From positions 17,984,993-18,048,992 of the forward strand of contig NC_049986.1 of assembly GCF_000003815.2 (NCBI RefSeq): a DNA stretch of 64,000 nt. The letters run 5' to 3'. Origin of the DNA: Branchiostoma floridae. Lineage: Eukaryota > Chordata > Leptocardii > Amphioxiformes > Branchiostomatidae. The notes beneath the pieces were generated by a model. That model saw only the letters and a program-made list of their open reading frames with translations. It ran no database searches and was not told the origin of the DNA. Positions 33,638-44,361 of this stretch are shown one piece after another (the first letter of the stretch is position 1; the number at the start of each line of letters is the position of its first letter). The position numbers and the translations under genes were made by a program.

Positions 33638-34560
33638 CAAGCAGAGCATACATTTACGTAAAGGCCACGGGTGGAAGAACACAGTATTATTTACCTGGTT
33701 GGAAGTTGAGAGGCAGCCTTTGTTCATGTTTAATGTACGGTGCCACCATTGATATATGCTGGCATTTACGTCGTTGGGAACAGCTTAGAAACAGTGTGAG
33801 AACTATTCATCAAGTTCAGCTTCTAGGGACGAGGGCTGTATTGGTATTTGAAAGTGTCACATGGCACAGTATCACAGACGTTTTAAAGTAAAAGTTTACC
33901 AACAACTAAGATGAGAATATGACTTCAAGTTGGAAGAAAACCCAAATCTATCTTTTTTCACACCTTAAGAAGGACTGTAAATGGATGTACAAAATTTTCC
34001 CTCCGACACATGAACTAGTGTTTTCAAACTGTATATTCTAGATCAGTACTTATTTTTATTTTCGCGAACCTCATTGAGAAAATGATAGATATTTTCTATT
34101 ATGTGAATGTTGTTTAGTAATAAATTGTGTTTCTAATCAGACTATTCATAGGCATGTATAGTTTAAGAAAACGCACCTAACAGCTGCTGGTAAAATTCTA
34201 AAAGACAACAAGGCAGATCATTGTAAAATACAGACTCAGTCGTCACCCATCAAGTATTACAGTAAAACATTAATCCATGGCTAACAGCTGGGTCCAGCCT
34301 TATACGCCTTAAATGATCATGAAATGGCCAACTGTTACCAGATCTGAACATTGGCAAGCTTTTAAGGAATGATTGGCTGAATTATATGAGGTAAGGCTAC
34401 ACCAGTTTGATTTGTTGGTTTTTGGATTTTTAAAGTGAAAATAAAGCAACCGGATATCATAAAAGCAATGGGCAGGAAGGAAAACTTGAACATGACTTTA
34501 TTCACTCTTAAAAAACTGAGTGCACCAAGGCATAAATCTGGTCCTCTGTCTGTGTCTTCA

Positions 34561-34768
34561 TAATGCTAACGCTTATCCATGGGGATCTGTTGTCTTTAAA
34601 AACAGCACATTTAGGAGTATTAAGTCTGCTGCCAGTGGTTTCAAATTTGCAATATTTTCAAAATATTCCTATTTTTTACCACCGTCCATCGACTCTATAT
34701 TCCTAAATACGTTTTTTGTACAAACAACGAATATAGGTTACCTTCGGATAAAGGTGAACCAGCCTTAC
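34561..34768. mobile_element. ~220-bp palindromic MITE, copy 4 of 5
   Basis: Ends taatgctaacgcttatccat and ggataaaggtgaaccagcct. Middle accgtccatcgactctatat. The left end is more diverged than in other copies. Confidence 0.75.
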
Positions 34769-34795
34769 ATGTTCTTCTCGTTAAGCAATTTTTTT

Positions 34796-34834
34796 AAATT
34801 CACTCACTCACTCACTCACACTCACTCACTCACT
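34796..34834. repeat. (CTCA)n microsatellite
   Basis: ttcactcactcactcacactcactcactcactc; 4-bp unit. A (gatt)n run lies at about 19125-19172. Confidence 0.92.
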
Positions 34835-36389
34835 CTCCGGTTTAACGTCTTTTTTTAAATCCGAGAACCAACAACTTAAATTGATGTGGCCTAAGGTGGT
34901 TGTCCTCAAATGAGGTGAAGTATGACATGATGCTTTTCAAGTAGCTACAGTTACTGTAGTGGTACATGAAGTTGTACTTTGTAGTGCGATTAGTCTGGCT
35001 TTGCCTTGCTGTGTCAGATTCAACTCCTCCTCTTCTTGATAATTGTGTTGGGTTCCTTAGGTTGTGTGCATAGCAGGCAACAACATTTCCTGGTAACTAT
35101 AAGGAAGAACAACATACATACAGAGTTAAGGTCAGTACTAATGTTATTCACTTGTAACTTGTAGCTCACTGATTTTTTTTTTTTTGGGGGGGGGGGTCTA
35201 ACTGTTTTTAAACCACCTTGCTGCATGTGCAGTGTCTGATTTACAATCAAGGTTATATGAGGTTTATACTGTGTTGTAAATCAGCATGGCAAATATTTTT
35301 GTTTGTTCTGAGTCATTGTCAAATGAGATGTGCCTTTCTCGGAAATGTTAGACAGTTGATTAATTGACTTAAGGTAATTAGATTTAGAATCTGTTGAAAA
35401 TAGAATTGATTATTTTCTAGAATCAAGCTTTCTCCTGAAACCTGGCCAAATAGATTTTTTTTTTTTGCTTCGGCAACTAGGCTGCACAATGGTGGATCAA
35501 AGTAAAAAACAACTTCTTCCTCAGTAAACTTTACCTAAACAAACATTCAAACTATCTTCTTCATCTAATATTTGCTAAAATATCCTAGCAACAACAAGAG
35601 CAACAATACGTGTCAAGATTTCATTTATGGTTTTACTGTGTACTGGTATTTAATGTCTTTGCAATTAGTAAATTGTCTCATGACCTTTTTGTAGAAATAG
35701 AGCATGAATAGTCTTAAAGGGCATGAGGCAACAATTACATTTTTTAAGTCTTCGAGTAAATCTGACAAGTAGTGAATAGTGAAAAATCACATTGTCAAAA
35801 ATAAACTTCCAAGTATCCATTCCCCATACTGGTTCGATTGATATCGAATTTGTAAAATTTATGATTTATATAGCTAGAGGTGAGTGTGTCCTTATTGCAA
35901 TTATTAAGTCCTGTTGTCATCGCAGCAAAATTTTAATTGTGTGTCACCCCAATTGATTACTGCCGAGATGAATCGGTCGCCTAGACCACCACCAGGGATT
36001 CGCTGGCACAAGAACTGATATTAGAATATCCACCAAGCAATTCCACTGTGACCGCTCAATGCACCACGTATCCAACGATTTATCACTGTTTGAACTCAAT
36101 CTTCAGACACTAATGTGTTCAACACATTTCAAAAAGGCTTCCATAACGACGCATTTGAGGAAAACGAGGTCAAAAGATTCCAGTTCCTTATCTGATATCA
36201 CAAGAACTGATATTAGAATATCCAGCCAGCAATTCCTCTGTGGCCGCTCATCCACCCTGTATCTAACGATTAATCACTGTTTGAACTCAATCTGCCAGCG
36301 ATTCATCTCTGCTTCTTTGATCAGATCAGTGGACACTCCTGGTATAACGAGGGTCCTCTTGATCACATGCCATTGAAACGTGCGAGTCG

Positions 36390-36680
36390 GGGCTGGAAGG
36401 GTAATCTTGTAGCTTTAAGGATTGTATCATAACAGGTGGTATCTATAGAGTGGAGGTGGATTTTCTGGTATACAAGTCTGTAGGTATGTATATGTACAAT
36501 GTCTCTAACACTACGTCGATGTAGATTAGACATCCAGGTAATAAGATATGCAAGGCAGAACTGGAAGGGTCATCTTGTAGCTTTTAGGAGTGTATAATAA
36601 CAGGTGGTAGCTATAGAGTGGAGGTGGATTCCCTGGTATACAAGTCTGTAGGTATGTACATGTACAATGTCTCTAACAAG
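36390..36680. repeat. Tandem duplication, ~163-bp offset
   Basis: ggaagggtaatcttgtagct...aatgtctctaaca recurs as ggaagggtcatcttgtagct...aatgtctctaaca. Just upstream, 36006-36290 holds another pair (cacaagaactgatattagaa...gtttgaactcaatct), offset about 192 bp. Confidence 0.85.
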
Positions 36681-36685
36681 ATCAG

Positions 36686-36759
36686 TGACACAGCAGGATT
36701 CGAACTCGAGACCTCTCAGTCCCGAGCCATTCACTGCCGCTGTGCCACATGATCTCGGC
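36686..36759 (-). mobile_element. tRNA-like SINE head
   Basis: Minus strand: A-box-like tggcacagcgg and B-box gagttcgaatcc, with tRNA-like spacing. Stem pairing is incomplete. Confidence 0.5.
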
Positions 36760-36837
36760 TGTTTTGAAATTGGTTATTTGGTCATTCAATTGATGAAATT
36801 ATTTACATCAATTGATGAAATTATTCACTGAATTATA

Positions 36838-37060
36838 TAATGCTAGTTTACCTTTATCCGCTGGGTAACCAGTATTTCCGTCATTTTTAAAAACTGGGTC
36901 TATAGGGATATCAAGTCAACAGACGAAGGTTTCAATCCACAGTATTTTGAAAATATTGCAGTTTGAACCACCATCCGTCAACTTGATATCCCTTAATACC
37001 CCATTTTAATTAAAAGCAATGAATATAGCTTACCCCGTGGATAAAGGAGAACTAGTGTTA
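36838..37060. mobile_element. ~220-bp palindromic MITE, copy 5 of 5
   Basis: Ends taatgctagtttacctttat and ataaaggagaactagtgtta. Long inner palindrome around gatatcaagtcaacagacg / ccgtcaacttgatatc. Confidence 0.88.
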
Positions 37061-37734
37061 TATCATATATCTGTGAATAATTTCAGCAATTTAGTGACCA
37101 AATAACAAATGTCTTCATTCACCATCAAAGAGGCACAACTGCCAATGTTTCAGTGGCCGTCTGTCAAATTCCTCAGGGCAATACTGACACCTAGCTAAGG
37201 TGGAAAGTAAAACCAGTTGTTATTCCCTGAGGAAGGTGATGACAGAAGGTCATTGAAACGTCAGCTGTTGTAACACTTTGTTATCAGTGTGTTGTCTGAA
37301 CCTTCTTAAGCCATTATGATGATTTTACTGTCTTGATTTTAGAGTATCAGTGTAGGTGAAGGCTGGATTTTTTGTCTGTATGCCTTTAAAAACCATCACT
37401 ATTTGAAGAATATTGTAGTAACTTGCTGATGAACCTCTTCAATGATAACATTTTTGCAATATTTTTGGATCGCCATTAATCCACTCTACCCCCTGTTAGT
37501 GTTATCAAACACTCAAAGAATTAATGGATAAATGGAGATCCAAAACAAAGCTTGAGCATCCATCCATCCATCATTCCTAGTACATACTGATCAGCTGTAG
37601 GGCAGTATGACGCTCCAAAAGAGGCTACCACCTATGGCGATCCTCCACCAGGTAGCTGACCCGCTATCCGTTGCTACAACATGTACCAATACTTAGTTTC
37701 CAATTCCTTATGATATACAATGTAGGAAGTAACC

Positions 37735-38020
37735 ACATTTATGTCATACCTGTGACGCGAAAACGTTCGATACGGGTGTTCCGGACCGGGCCGTATGCTT
37801 CCGTATCGCACAAGTTCGAAAGGTGTATCACACGGGCTCCATTCGAATAGATCGAACCATTTCGAGCGGGCTGAATACCGCTCGGTTGGCAATTCGAATA
37901 CCCGATTCGGACGTTGGAACATTGCTGTTGCAACACTTTTGGTTCGAGGGCACCAAATTTGTTCAACTTCTGGCGCATTTCGCATCAAAACATGTGTTTT
38001 CTCGGGTGGGTTTGACATAA
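37735..38020. mobile_element. CpG-rich element with TTTATGTCA ends
   Basis: Left tttatgtcatacctgtgacg and right gggtgggtttgacataaa are imperfect inverted repeats. The interior is rich in ttcgaat/attcgaa and cgg words. The left-end word recurs at about 45973 (tttatgtcatacccaccca). Confidence 0.6.
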
Positions 38021-38213
38021 ATAAATGGTCCCAGCCCTCCCGCGGGTTGGGCTGTTACCTTGGGTGATACGGAATACACCGTGTTGTATTCTATATGTAC
38101 ATGCAGGTGATCAGCCTAAGTGTAGAACCACAGCCATTATCCTTTAAATGCTTGTGACAAAATGGTCTTTAAAGCTTAAATGCACCTTAAGAATCCTGCA
38201 TATACACGTATAC

Positions 38214-38428
38214 TCTAAAATAGTGCATTTTAGTTCGCAGGGATTTAATTTCGCAGTAGCGAGAAAAATAACTTTTCACAGTGTTTTGAAGTTCGCAGTA
38301 GCACCATGCACTGTAGTCTCTTACTGCCATGTAAAAATGTTCACGGTGGTTTTAAATTTGCGGTGAGGCCGCCACCGCGAAAACCGCGAACATTAAACCA
38401 CCGTGAAAGTTTCTGCATTTACAGTATG
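38214..38428. repeat. Dispersed repeat with TTCGCAG/CGCGAA words
   Basis: Contains ttagttcgcagggatt, aatttcgcagtagcg, aagttcgcagtagca and the partly inverted ccaccgcgaaaaccgcgaac. Resembles a widespread invertebrate MITE type; family assignment not possible here. Confidence 0.5.
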
Positions 38429-38736
38429 TTGGTGTGGGGTAGCGACCTTTGAAAACAGTCCAAAGCTAACAAGACTGGAGTCCTGGATTACATATACATG
38501 TAATGTGAGATGGATATACACAATTATGATATTTACTTTCAGCCAGCATGAAAAATCCTCCATCTACTAGTAGTCCTTCACCTTTTCAGTAGTTCTGCTA
38601 ACTATTTCACACATTATTGGGATAAGTTATCACTAAAGCCCAAAGATGATCAGGCATTATGTTCCTATAGTGATAGCCTTTCTTGCCATGAGAACACCAT
38701 ACACTATACAGCATGTTTGGTGTTGTGTGTGTTTAG

Positions 38737-38862
38737 GCCTTCTACATTCAGCGAGGGATCATTGGGAACAGACCTTGTTTTCTGGTGGACACTAGAGCTG
38801 CTGGTACAGTGATAGTAACGTTGGTTGCACTAAGGTCTCAAGCCTGCATGCCTTTTTACAAG
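38737..38862 (+). other. Exon-like segment, possible 5'UTR exon
   Basis: It is preceded by an acceptor-like tgtgtttag and followed by a consensus donor (ttacaa|gtaagt). Composition is more GC-rich than the flanks. It lies between the two candidate promoters and the first C1orf21 coding exon. No recognisable protein. Low-to-moderate support from splice signals alone. Confidence 0.3.
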
Positions 38863-39361
38863 TAAGTTGTAGTCAGATCTTTTAATTAGTTACTGTAATT
38901 GGTTTGCTCTAAATCAATGTTTTATGTGGGTGGTTGAATGGATTTTATAGGACTTAAGTCATCTTTGACTTTATCATAATCCATTTTGAGTGCCAGGGGA
39001 GTTTGAGATGTGAAGTCCCCGTTTATGCATTGAATTTCTCTGAATATGTCTTTGTACATGTCCCACTGACATCTTTTGAATTGTCCAATCAATGATGGAC
39101 GTGCGTCAAGCTTAAGTCACAGCAACTGGGTCCGAAAGATACTCACAACAAATTTCAGAGATAAAGAACAAATTGTCTTACTTTTTGTGTATTTTGTCGT
39201 CTTCTAAGTCATACTTTTACGTATTACGCAATATCTAAATTGGAGAAAATAACAAAACAGTGACACAATGAACAACCCCGCAGTGATGCAAGCTTGATGC
39301 AAGTGCAGTAAGAGTGCACCTTAATATAGAATGATGTCCTAACCAGTTCTTGTCTGCATAT

Positions 39362-39735
39362 TAGGAGATTTGGAGAATTGTTCTTTTCTCATAATTCTTT
39401 GTGTCCAAAATCCTAGATTTTGTGTCTTTGACACAAAGGTCAGCGCATTTTGTTAACCTGTTGTCCTAATAAAAAGCCCAAAGCTCTTGTCAGCATAGGA
39501 GGTTAAGATAATTGTTCTATTCTTACCATTATGATAATTCTCTGGGTCCTAAATCCTAGATACAGTGCATTTTGTTAACCTGGTATCCTACTAGAAAGCC
39601 CAAAGTTTTTGCCAGCATAGGAGATTTGGAGAATTGTTCTTTTCTTACCATGATTCTCTGTGTCTGAGATCCTCGATTTCGTGTCTTCAACACAAAGCAC
39701 AGCGAATTTTGTTAACCTGTTATCAAATTTCCTTA
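39362..39735. repeat. Tandem repeat, 3 units of ~130-138 bp
   Basis: Three units contain ggaga/gg-tt..gaattgttc, tctctgtgtc..atcct.gat and cattttgttaacctg, near 39362, 39500 and 39626. Confidence 0.82.
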
Positions 39736-39917
39736 TTATCCTGGGAATGATTCCGTGCCTTAATATAGATATCCTGTACTTCAGGCCCTTAGCAACGTTT
39801 AGTTCTTTTGTTGTCTTCCTTTTGATGTAACTAGATAATATGGATGTTCCTAGCTACAAAATGTACATATAGGCCAGAAACCCTTGGTGACTAAGTAATG
39901 GTTTTATTCTTGGCTAG

Positions 39918-40007
39918 ATGTAATAATGTGGATGCCCTACATAGGCCTTAATCGATTCCTGGACAAAAAGAAATACGTCTGGCCATTTGAACGGGCACAG
40001 CCTGCAG
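39918..40007 (+). other. Exon-like segment, possible 5'UTR exon of C1orf21
   Basis: A splice-acceptor-like end (tattcttggctag) precedes 39918, and a strong donor (cctgcag|gtaaga) follows 40007. It lies 0.8 kb upstream of the first coding exon, which requires an upstream spliced leader. It is not coding in any frame that joins the MGC start. Transcript data would decide. Confidence 0.35.
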
Positions 40008-40810
40008 GTAAGATATGGAAGACTTTTGTAGTTCATCTGGCAGCTATCAGTTTTGTTTTCTTTTTGATGATTTTCCTCAAGATTTGAATGGCCAGGGTAT
40101 TGTATGAGCAAGGAATATTGTTGAAAGTCCTACCTACACATGTATATATTTCAGAGATTGATTGAACTGGCCTTTTTTCCGGTGCACATGGGATAAGACG
40201 GTATCAAAGAGCCAAAGCGGTATCCAAGTGGCCAGTTGGATACTGCTTTTGCCCTTTGAGGTTACAGCTTTCTCACTTAGGTAGGCGTAAATATGGTCCT
40301 GGTCAGCATGTGGTTGAAATTACTATAAAAGGTACTGCTGTTCGGTCACATCAATGTATTTCTCAATGTTACTCTTAAGTTTTTATGTTGAAATTTTAGC
40401 AAAAGAATGTCATCATGAACACATGGGCTGGGACAAAACTGTCATCTCATTGACTCTGTTCACTCCCTTAAAAAATAAGCTGAAATTGTAGTGTGCCTCG
40501 GTACATGTGCAGACTTTCCTCTCAAATTCTATTCTGTTGATTTGCCAATCTACTAGTAACATTATTTTACAAAATAAACAATCAAGAAATTAGATTGGTA
40601 CGGTCTTGGATTAAGGGTCTTTGGGATGTAGTGATGTATTGGATTGTTTTGTTTTTTTAATATGTTTGCTTTCAGACAGATGAGGACAATGTGGCACTGC
40701 ACTCAAGTTTTTAGTAGCTTACTTAACAGTTCCACACACAAAGTAATATATTGAAGAGTTGTTTTCTAATCAACCAGCATGTCTCTAACCCCTGACCTCT
40801 GTGTTGCCAG

Positions 40811-41165
40811 ATAGGACATGGGGTGTTCCAGTGCCAAGCAGATCCCTGCCCCCCTCCCGCCACAGAAAGACAGTCCAGTCCTAACACACACCACCAGCTC
40901 TGCCAAGCAGGCAGGTAGGTACACACAGAGACTTTAAATTCCCCCTGTTCTGTAAGATTGAAACAAAAAGCAGTCCCTATGTGTCCATGTATGACTGTGT
41001 AGATGGTGTTCACACCACCAGCTCTGCCAAGCAGGCAGGTAGGTAACACACACGAACTTAAATGTCCTCCTATTCTATAAAACCGAAAACATACAAAATC
41101 AGTCACCATCAATATTTGATCCAAAATCTTCTATCATACCATACTTTTGTATGGTTTCATGATAG

Positions 41166-41215
<50 letters not shown>

Positions 41216-44200
41216 GTGCATGGATAGAGTTCAGTACCAAGGACAGATTTTTCTGGGAGTGTGCTGGTGTATGTTCATGTGTGTGACTATTCAGCACCAA
41301 GGACAGGTATGTTCACATGTGTGTGGATGGTGTTCAGCACCAGGGACAGTTGTCTTCACCTGTATGTAAATGGCGTTCAGCACCAAGGACAGCTGTGTTC
41401 ACCTGTGTGAATGGTATTCAGCACCATGGAAAGTTGTGTTAACCAAATGTGTCAATGGTGTTCAGCACCAAGGACAGGTATGTTCAACCAGTGTTTGGAT
41501 GGTGTTCAGAACCAGGGACATGTATGTTTGGTTGCTGAACACCTTTGCATGAATGGTTTTCAGCAGCAAAGACAAGTAAGTTCACCTGTGTGTGAATGGT
41601 GTCAAGCAGCAAGGACAAGTATGTCCACTTGTGTATGGATGGGTACATTTGCCTGTGTAGATGGTGTTCAGTAACAAGGACAGGTGTGTTTGCCTGCATG
41701 TGGCTGGTGTTCAGCAACAAGAACAGGTGTGTCTGCCTCTGTGTGTGTGTGTGTGTGTGTGTGTGGATGGTGTTCAGTGCCAAGGACAGGTGCATTTACC
41801 TATGTGTGTATGGTGTTCAGTACTAAGGACAGGACTGGTGTGTTCACATTTGTGTGGATGGTGTTCAGCACAAAGAACATGCGTGTTTACCTGTGTGTGA
41901 GTAAAGACGAACTTAATGTCCATCTTATCTAATGTTTTCTTCCACAGATGTAAGAGGGGGTGATGTAGCTGATGAGGAGAATAACCAGGAGGTTTCAGAC
42001 AGAGGCAGACATGTGAATGGAGAGGATGAGGCAGGAATGGTGAGTTGCAGTTTTACCCAGCCACACAATAGCCACACAACACCTGCCCAACAGGCCCTAG
42101 ACTTTGCCCTGATTGGTTCCAACACTTACAAAACTCGAATAGGAAGGTACTGTAGGAACCTGTTAGGCTTAATGAGGGCTGACCTCAATGATAGAGGACT
42201 TGGGCCATTGCGGTCAGAAAGAAAACTGCGGGAGCTCAGGAAGCTGGCAATGAACAAGATGCAGTGGAGAGAGATGAAGAAAGACTGAGTGCTGTTGCAG
42301 AGTGTCCAGACCGCTGCATCAGCAGAACACAGTGGACTACTACATGTACTACTACTAACTACACAATAGTAGCATTCATAGTCAAACAGTATATCATTGA
42401 CTGAAAAGACAACAAAAACACAGTAATTGTAAAGAAATTTTGCTCTTTGTCTATGAAATTTTTGTAGGAATCTGTCATTTGAATGCTCAGTGGTCGCTTA
42501 GCAGTTCCAGCCTGTTTTGGAAAAGGGGGTTTCCTCCTTATGTTTTAATCAAATACTGTATGGTGACTAATTTCTATTTATAGCATTACATGTATTTTGT
42601 TTTGCAGTTAAAAAAGATAGTGGAGGACAAATATGAGCCACCAAAGCCTATCAGCAGACCTGCACCGTAAGTTGTTTTCTTAACTTGTTAACACTATCCG
42701 ACTGTAGACCTGTAAAAAGCACAATACCTTAACTATCCACTGGATCCATGCATGATAACACTGTCAGAAATGTTGATGTGATTACCAAGTTGACACAGAT
42801 GCTAAACGTTCATGCTAATCTCTTTCATTCTGATCTTTCCTACATGCCTCTCAGAAAGTTGAAAAATGGGTAAGGCGACATCAGTGTACCTCATACATTT
42901 CTCCTTTCACCTGCCAGATGCCATATGCACAGTACATGTTTATACTACTTGAAAGCTGAAGGACAGTTTGAGTTGTGTATTTGCATCAAATATGCCAATT
43001 GTAGACTGCTGTTATGGCAACGTTTGCTAAGTGACTTCTAACCATTCATAGATTGCTAGGATCCTGGAGTATTTGGCCACCAATTCAAAGGGATAATGTA
43101 TCACGAACATCCAGTATGGTCTTGCCTTCTAAATCATGTTTCTGTGGTTTAAACATGAAATTTTAATTAAATAAGTACAGTCATGTATGTACTTAATAAT
43201 ATTCAATTCTTGAGAAAGACATATTAAAGTCGAAACGGTAGAATACCGTCGTCTCTGAGCTGTCATTTTCCCAAGCTACGAATGATATGTACTTATAAAA
43301 TGTAATAGCAAGACCACAAGCCTTATGGTTAATTGTAGGATATTCCATGTTTGTATAGCCACAGTGTTTTCTTACTTTTTTTTTCTTTCTTTTTTCCTTC
43401 TCAGGCATGTATCTCACAGTCAACAAGAGTTCTTCAGACTTTTGGACCAAAAAATTGACCAGGTATGTAAATTTGGAGATAGACATTTTGTTGTGAATAT
43501 TCTGTCAAGACAAGGAATAATAGATTGAAGTACTTGTAACTTTCAATAACAATCATCACATGATTTACAGTTGTAAATCAAATACTACGTTTTCAGCAGA
43601 AAATGGAAACCGATGATAAAGATAATGGATAGACATTAAAAAACTGACTGTAAATAGGTAAACTTTCAAGGTAAAAGTAGCCCTTTTAAATGCATTTAGG
43701 GGCAGTGGGTTGTTATCCACTATGTCTATAGAGCATGATATTAGAAGGCAGAGCCAATCCCTCTCCTTCCACGGTCTTTTATCTTCCCAACCAAAGTCAG
43801 GTTAAGTCATGTTAAGGTTAAGTGATTTTCTTCAAAAGAAAGCAAGTTGGATCAATCAGTGCCTCAAACCGGGGTCATAATGACAAAAGCATGTGGTTAT
43901 ATGGAAGATCAATAAGTTTAAACATCTTGGCAATGATTTTTGGCAACCTGTTTTCTGCATGGAAAAGGTAAACATCTGTGCATGTAGAAATGCTGTTAGA
44001 ATAAGGTAAAAGGTTATGGTAGTCTCTTTGAAGAGCCTTCTTGCAGCAGTGAGTTGTTACCCACTGTGTCTAGGGCAAGGTATTGAAGGCTGAGCCCGTC
44101 TTTCTCCTTCCATCGCCTTTTATGTTCCCAACTGAAGTCAGGTACCCATTTCTTACCTGGATGGAGTGAGGAAAGTCGTGTACAGTATAGTGCCTTTTCC

Positions 44201-44361
44201 AAGGACATAACATCTAGCCAGTAATGGCAGGAATTGAACCCATGACCTCTCCATCTTGTGTCTGCGAGCATAGCCTCTCTGCCATGCGATGCCACTAAAG
44301 CTAACTACTTTTTTTCTTCCAGGGGAGAGACTATATGACAGATGATGAGGAGGCAAGATGA
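40811..44361 (+). CDS. C1orf21: C1orf21-like small acylated protein, 6 coding exons, complete
   Basis: Coding exons: 40818-40914 (exon opens at 40811 after an acceptor), 41948-42039, 42608-42666, 42855-42869, 43405-43462, 44323-44361. All have GT-AG junctions and kept frame. They total 360 nt, giving 119 residues; human C1orf21 is about 121. The N-terminus MGCSSAK is a typical N-myristoylation site followed by a palmitoylatable cysteine, as in vertebrate MGCASAK. The C-terminal block HVSHSQQEFFRLLDQKIDQ, then GRDYMTDDEEAR, closely matches the vertebrate tail and is the main reason for the call. The middle is hydrophilic, acidic and poorly conserved. Exon 4 is a 15-nt micro-exon. No enzymatic domain is visible and the molecular function is unknown; inner-membrane tethering is inferred. 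The start was chosen because MGC is the conserved start and only 7 bases separate it from the acceptor. Confidence 0.92.
40886..41053 (+). repeat. Tandem duplication of the C1orf21 first-coding-exon end with its splice donor
   Basis: The exon end and donor (ccaccagctctgccaagcag then gcaggtaggt, 40889-40920) recur about 126 bp downstream (around 41015-41044), with similar following sequence (cacacacgaact...aaatgtcctcc). A second, nearly identical donor is therefore present inside intron 1. Confidence 0.85.
41166..41905. repeat. Minisatellite, ~43-44 bp unit, 14 copies, with embedded (GT)n
   Basis: Lies in intron 1 of the C1orf21-like gene (40915-41947). The unit core is tggtgttcagcaccaaggac followed by aggtgtgttcacctgtgtgtgga. 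Cores fall near 41230, 41288, 41331, 41370, 41413, 41457, 41501, 41554, 41598, 41662, 41706, 41768, 41811 and 41859. Spacing is usually 43-44 bp, longer where GT runs expand. Pure (GT)n occurs at 41166-41212 and near 41740-41763. The unit is not a multiple of 3, so ORFs through it are incidental. Confidence 0.93.
43683..43860 (-). mobile_element. SINE copy lacking tRNA head
   Basis: Shares the body with 44020-44292 (gcagtgggttgttatccact, ctccttccacggtcttttat, cccaaccaaagtcaggt). The tRNA-like end is missing. Confidence 0.7.
44020..44292 (-). mobile_element. tRNA-derived SINE, most complete copy
   Basis: On the minus strand a tRNA-like head (44214-44292) has an A-box-like tggcagagagg and a B box ggttcaattcc, followed by a body with ctttcctcactccatcc and ccttcaataccttgcc. 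Body copies at 43683-43860 and 60233-60446. It lies immediately before the last C1orf21 exon. Confidence 0.82.

Larger units (their letters stand above)
31374..38700. other. Repeat-rich non-coding interval
   Basis: Between the 31.3-kb promoter candidate and the 38.7-kb exon-like segment I see no supported coding exon. It holds two MITE copies (34561-34768, 36838-37060), tRNA-like SINE heads at 33.2 and 36.7 kb, a (CTCA)n run near 34.8 kb, a T13G11 run near 35.17 kb, tandem duplications at 36.0-36.7 kb and a CpG-rich element at 37.73-38.02 kb. Confidence 0.45.

Noticed and set aside
37674-38067. Overlapping ORFs of 65-114 codons on both strands
   Set aside because: All lie in a CpG-rich repeat; none has recognisable protein features and both strands are open to the same extent.
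41062-41932. Overlapping ORFs rich in CVCVC and MVFSTKD repeats
   Set aside because: They are translations of the (GT)n/minisatellite array inside an intron; the unit length is not a multiple of three.
42040-42288. Read-through ORF after C1orf21 exon 2 (118 codons)
   Set aside because: A consensus donor (atg|gtgagt) at 42040 and the conserved downstream exons show this is intron, although a retained-intron isoform ending at 42288 is conceivable.
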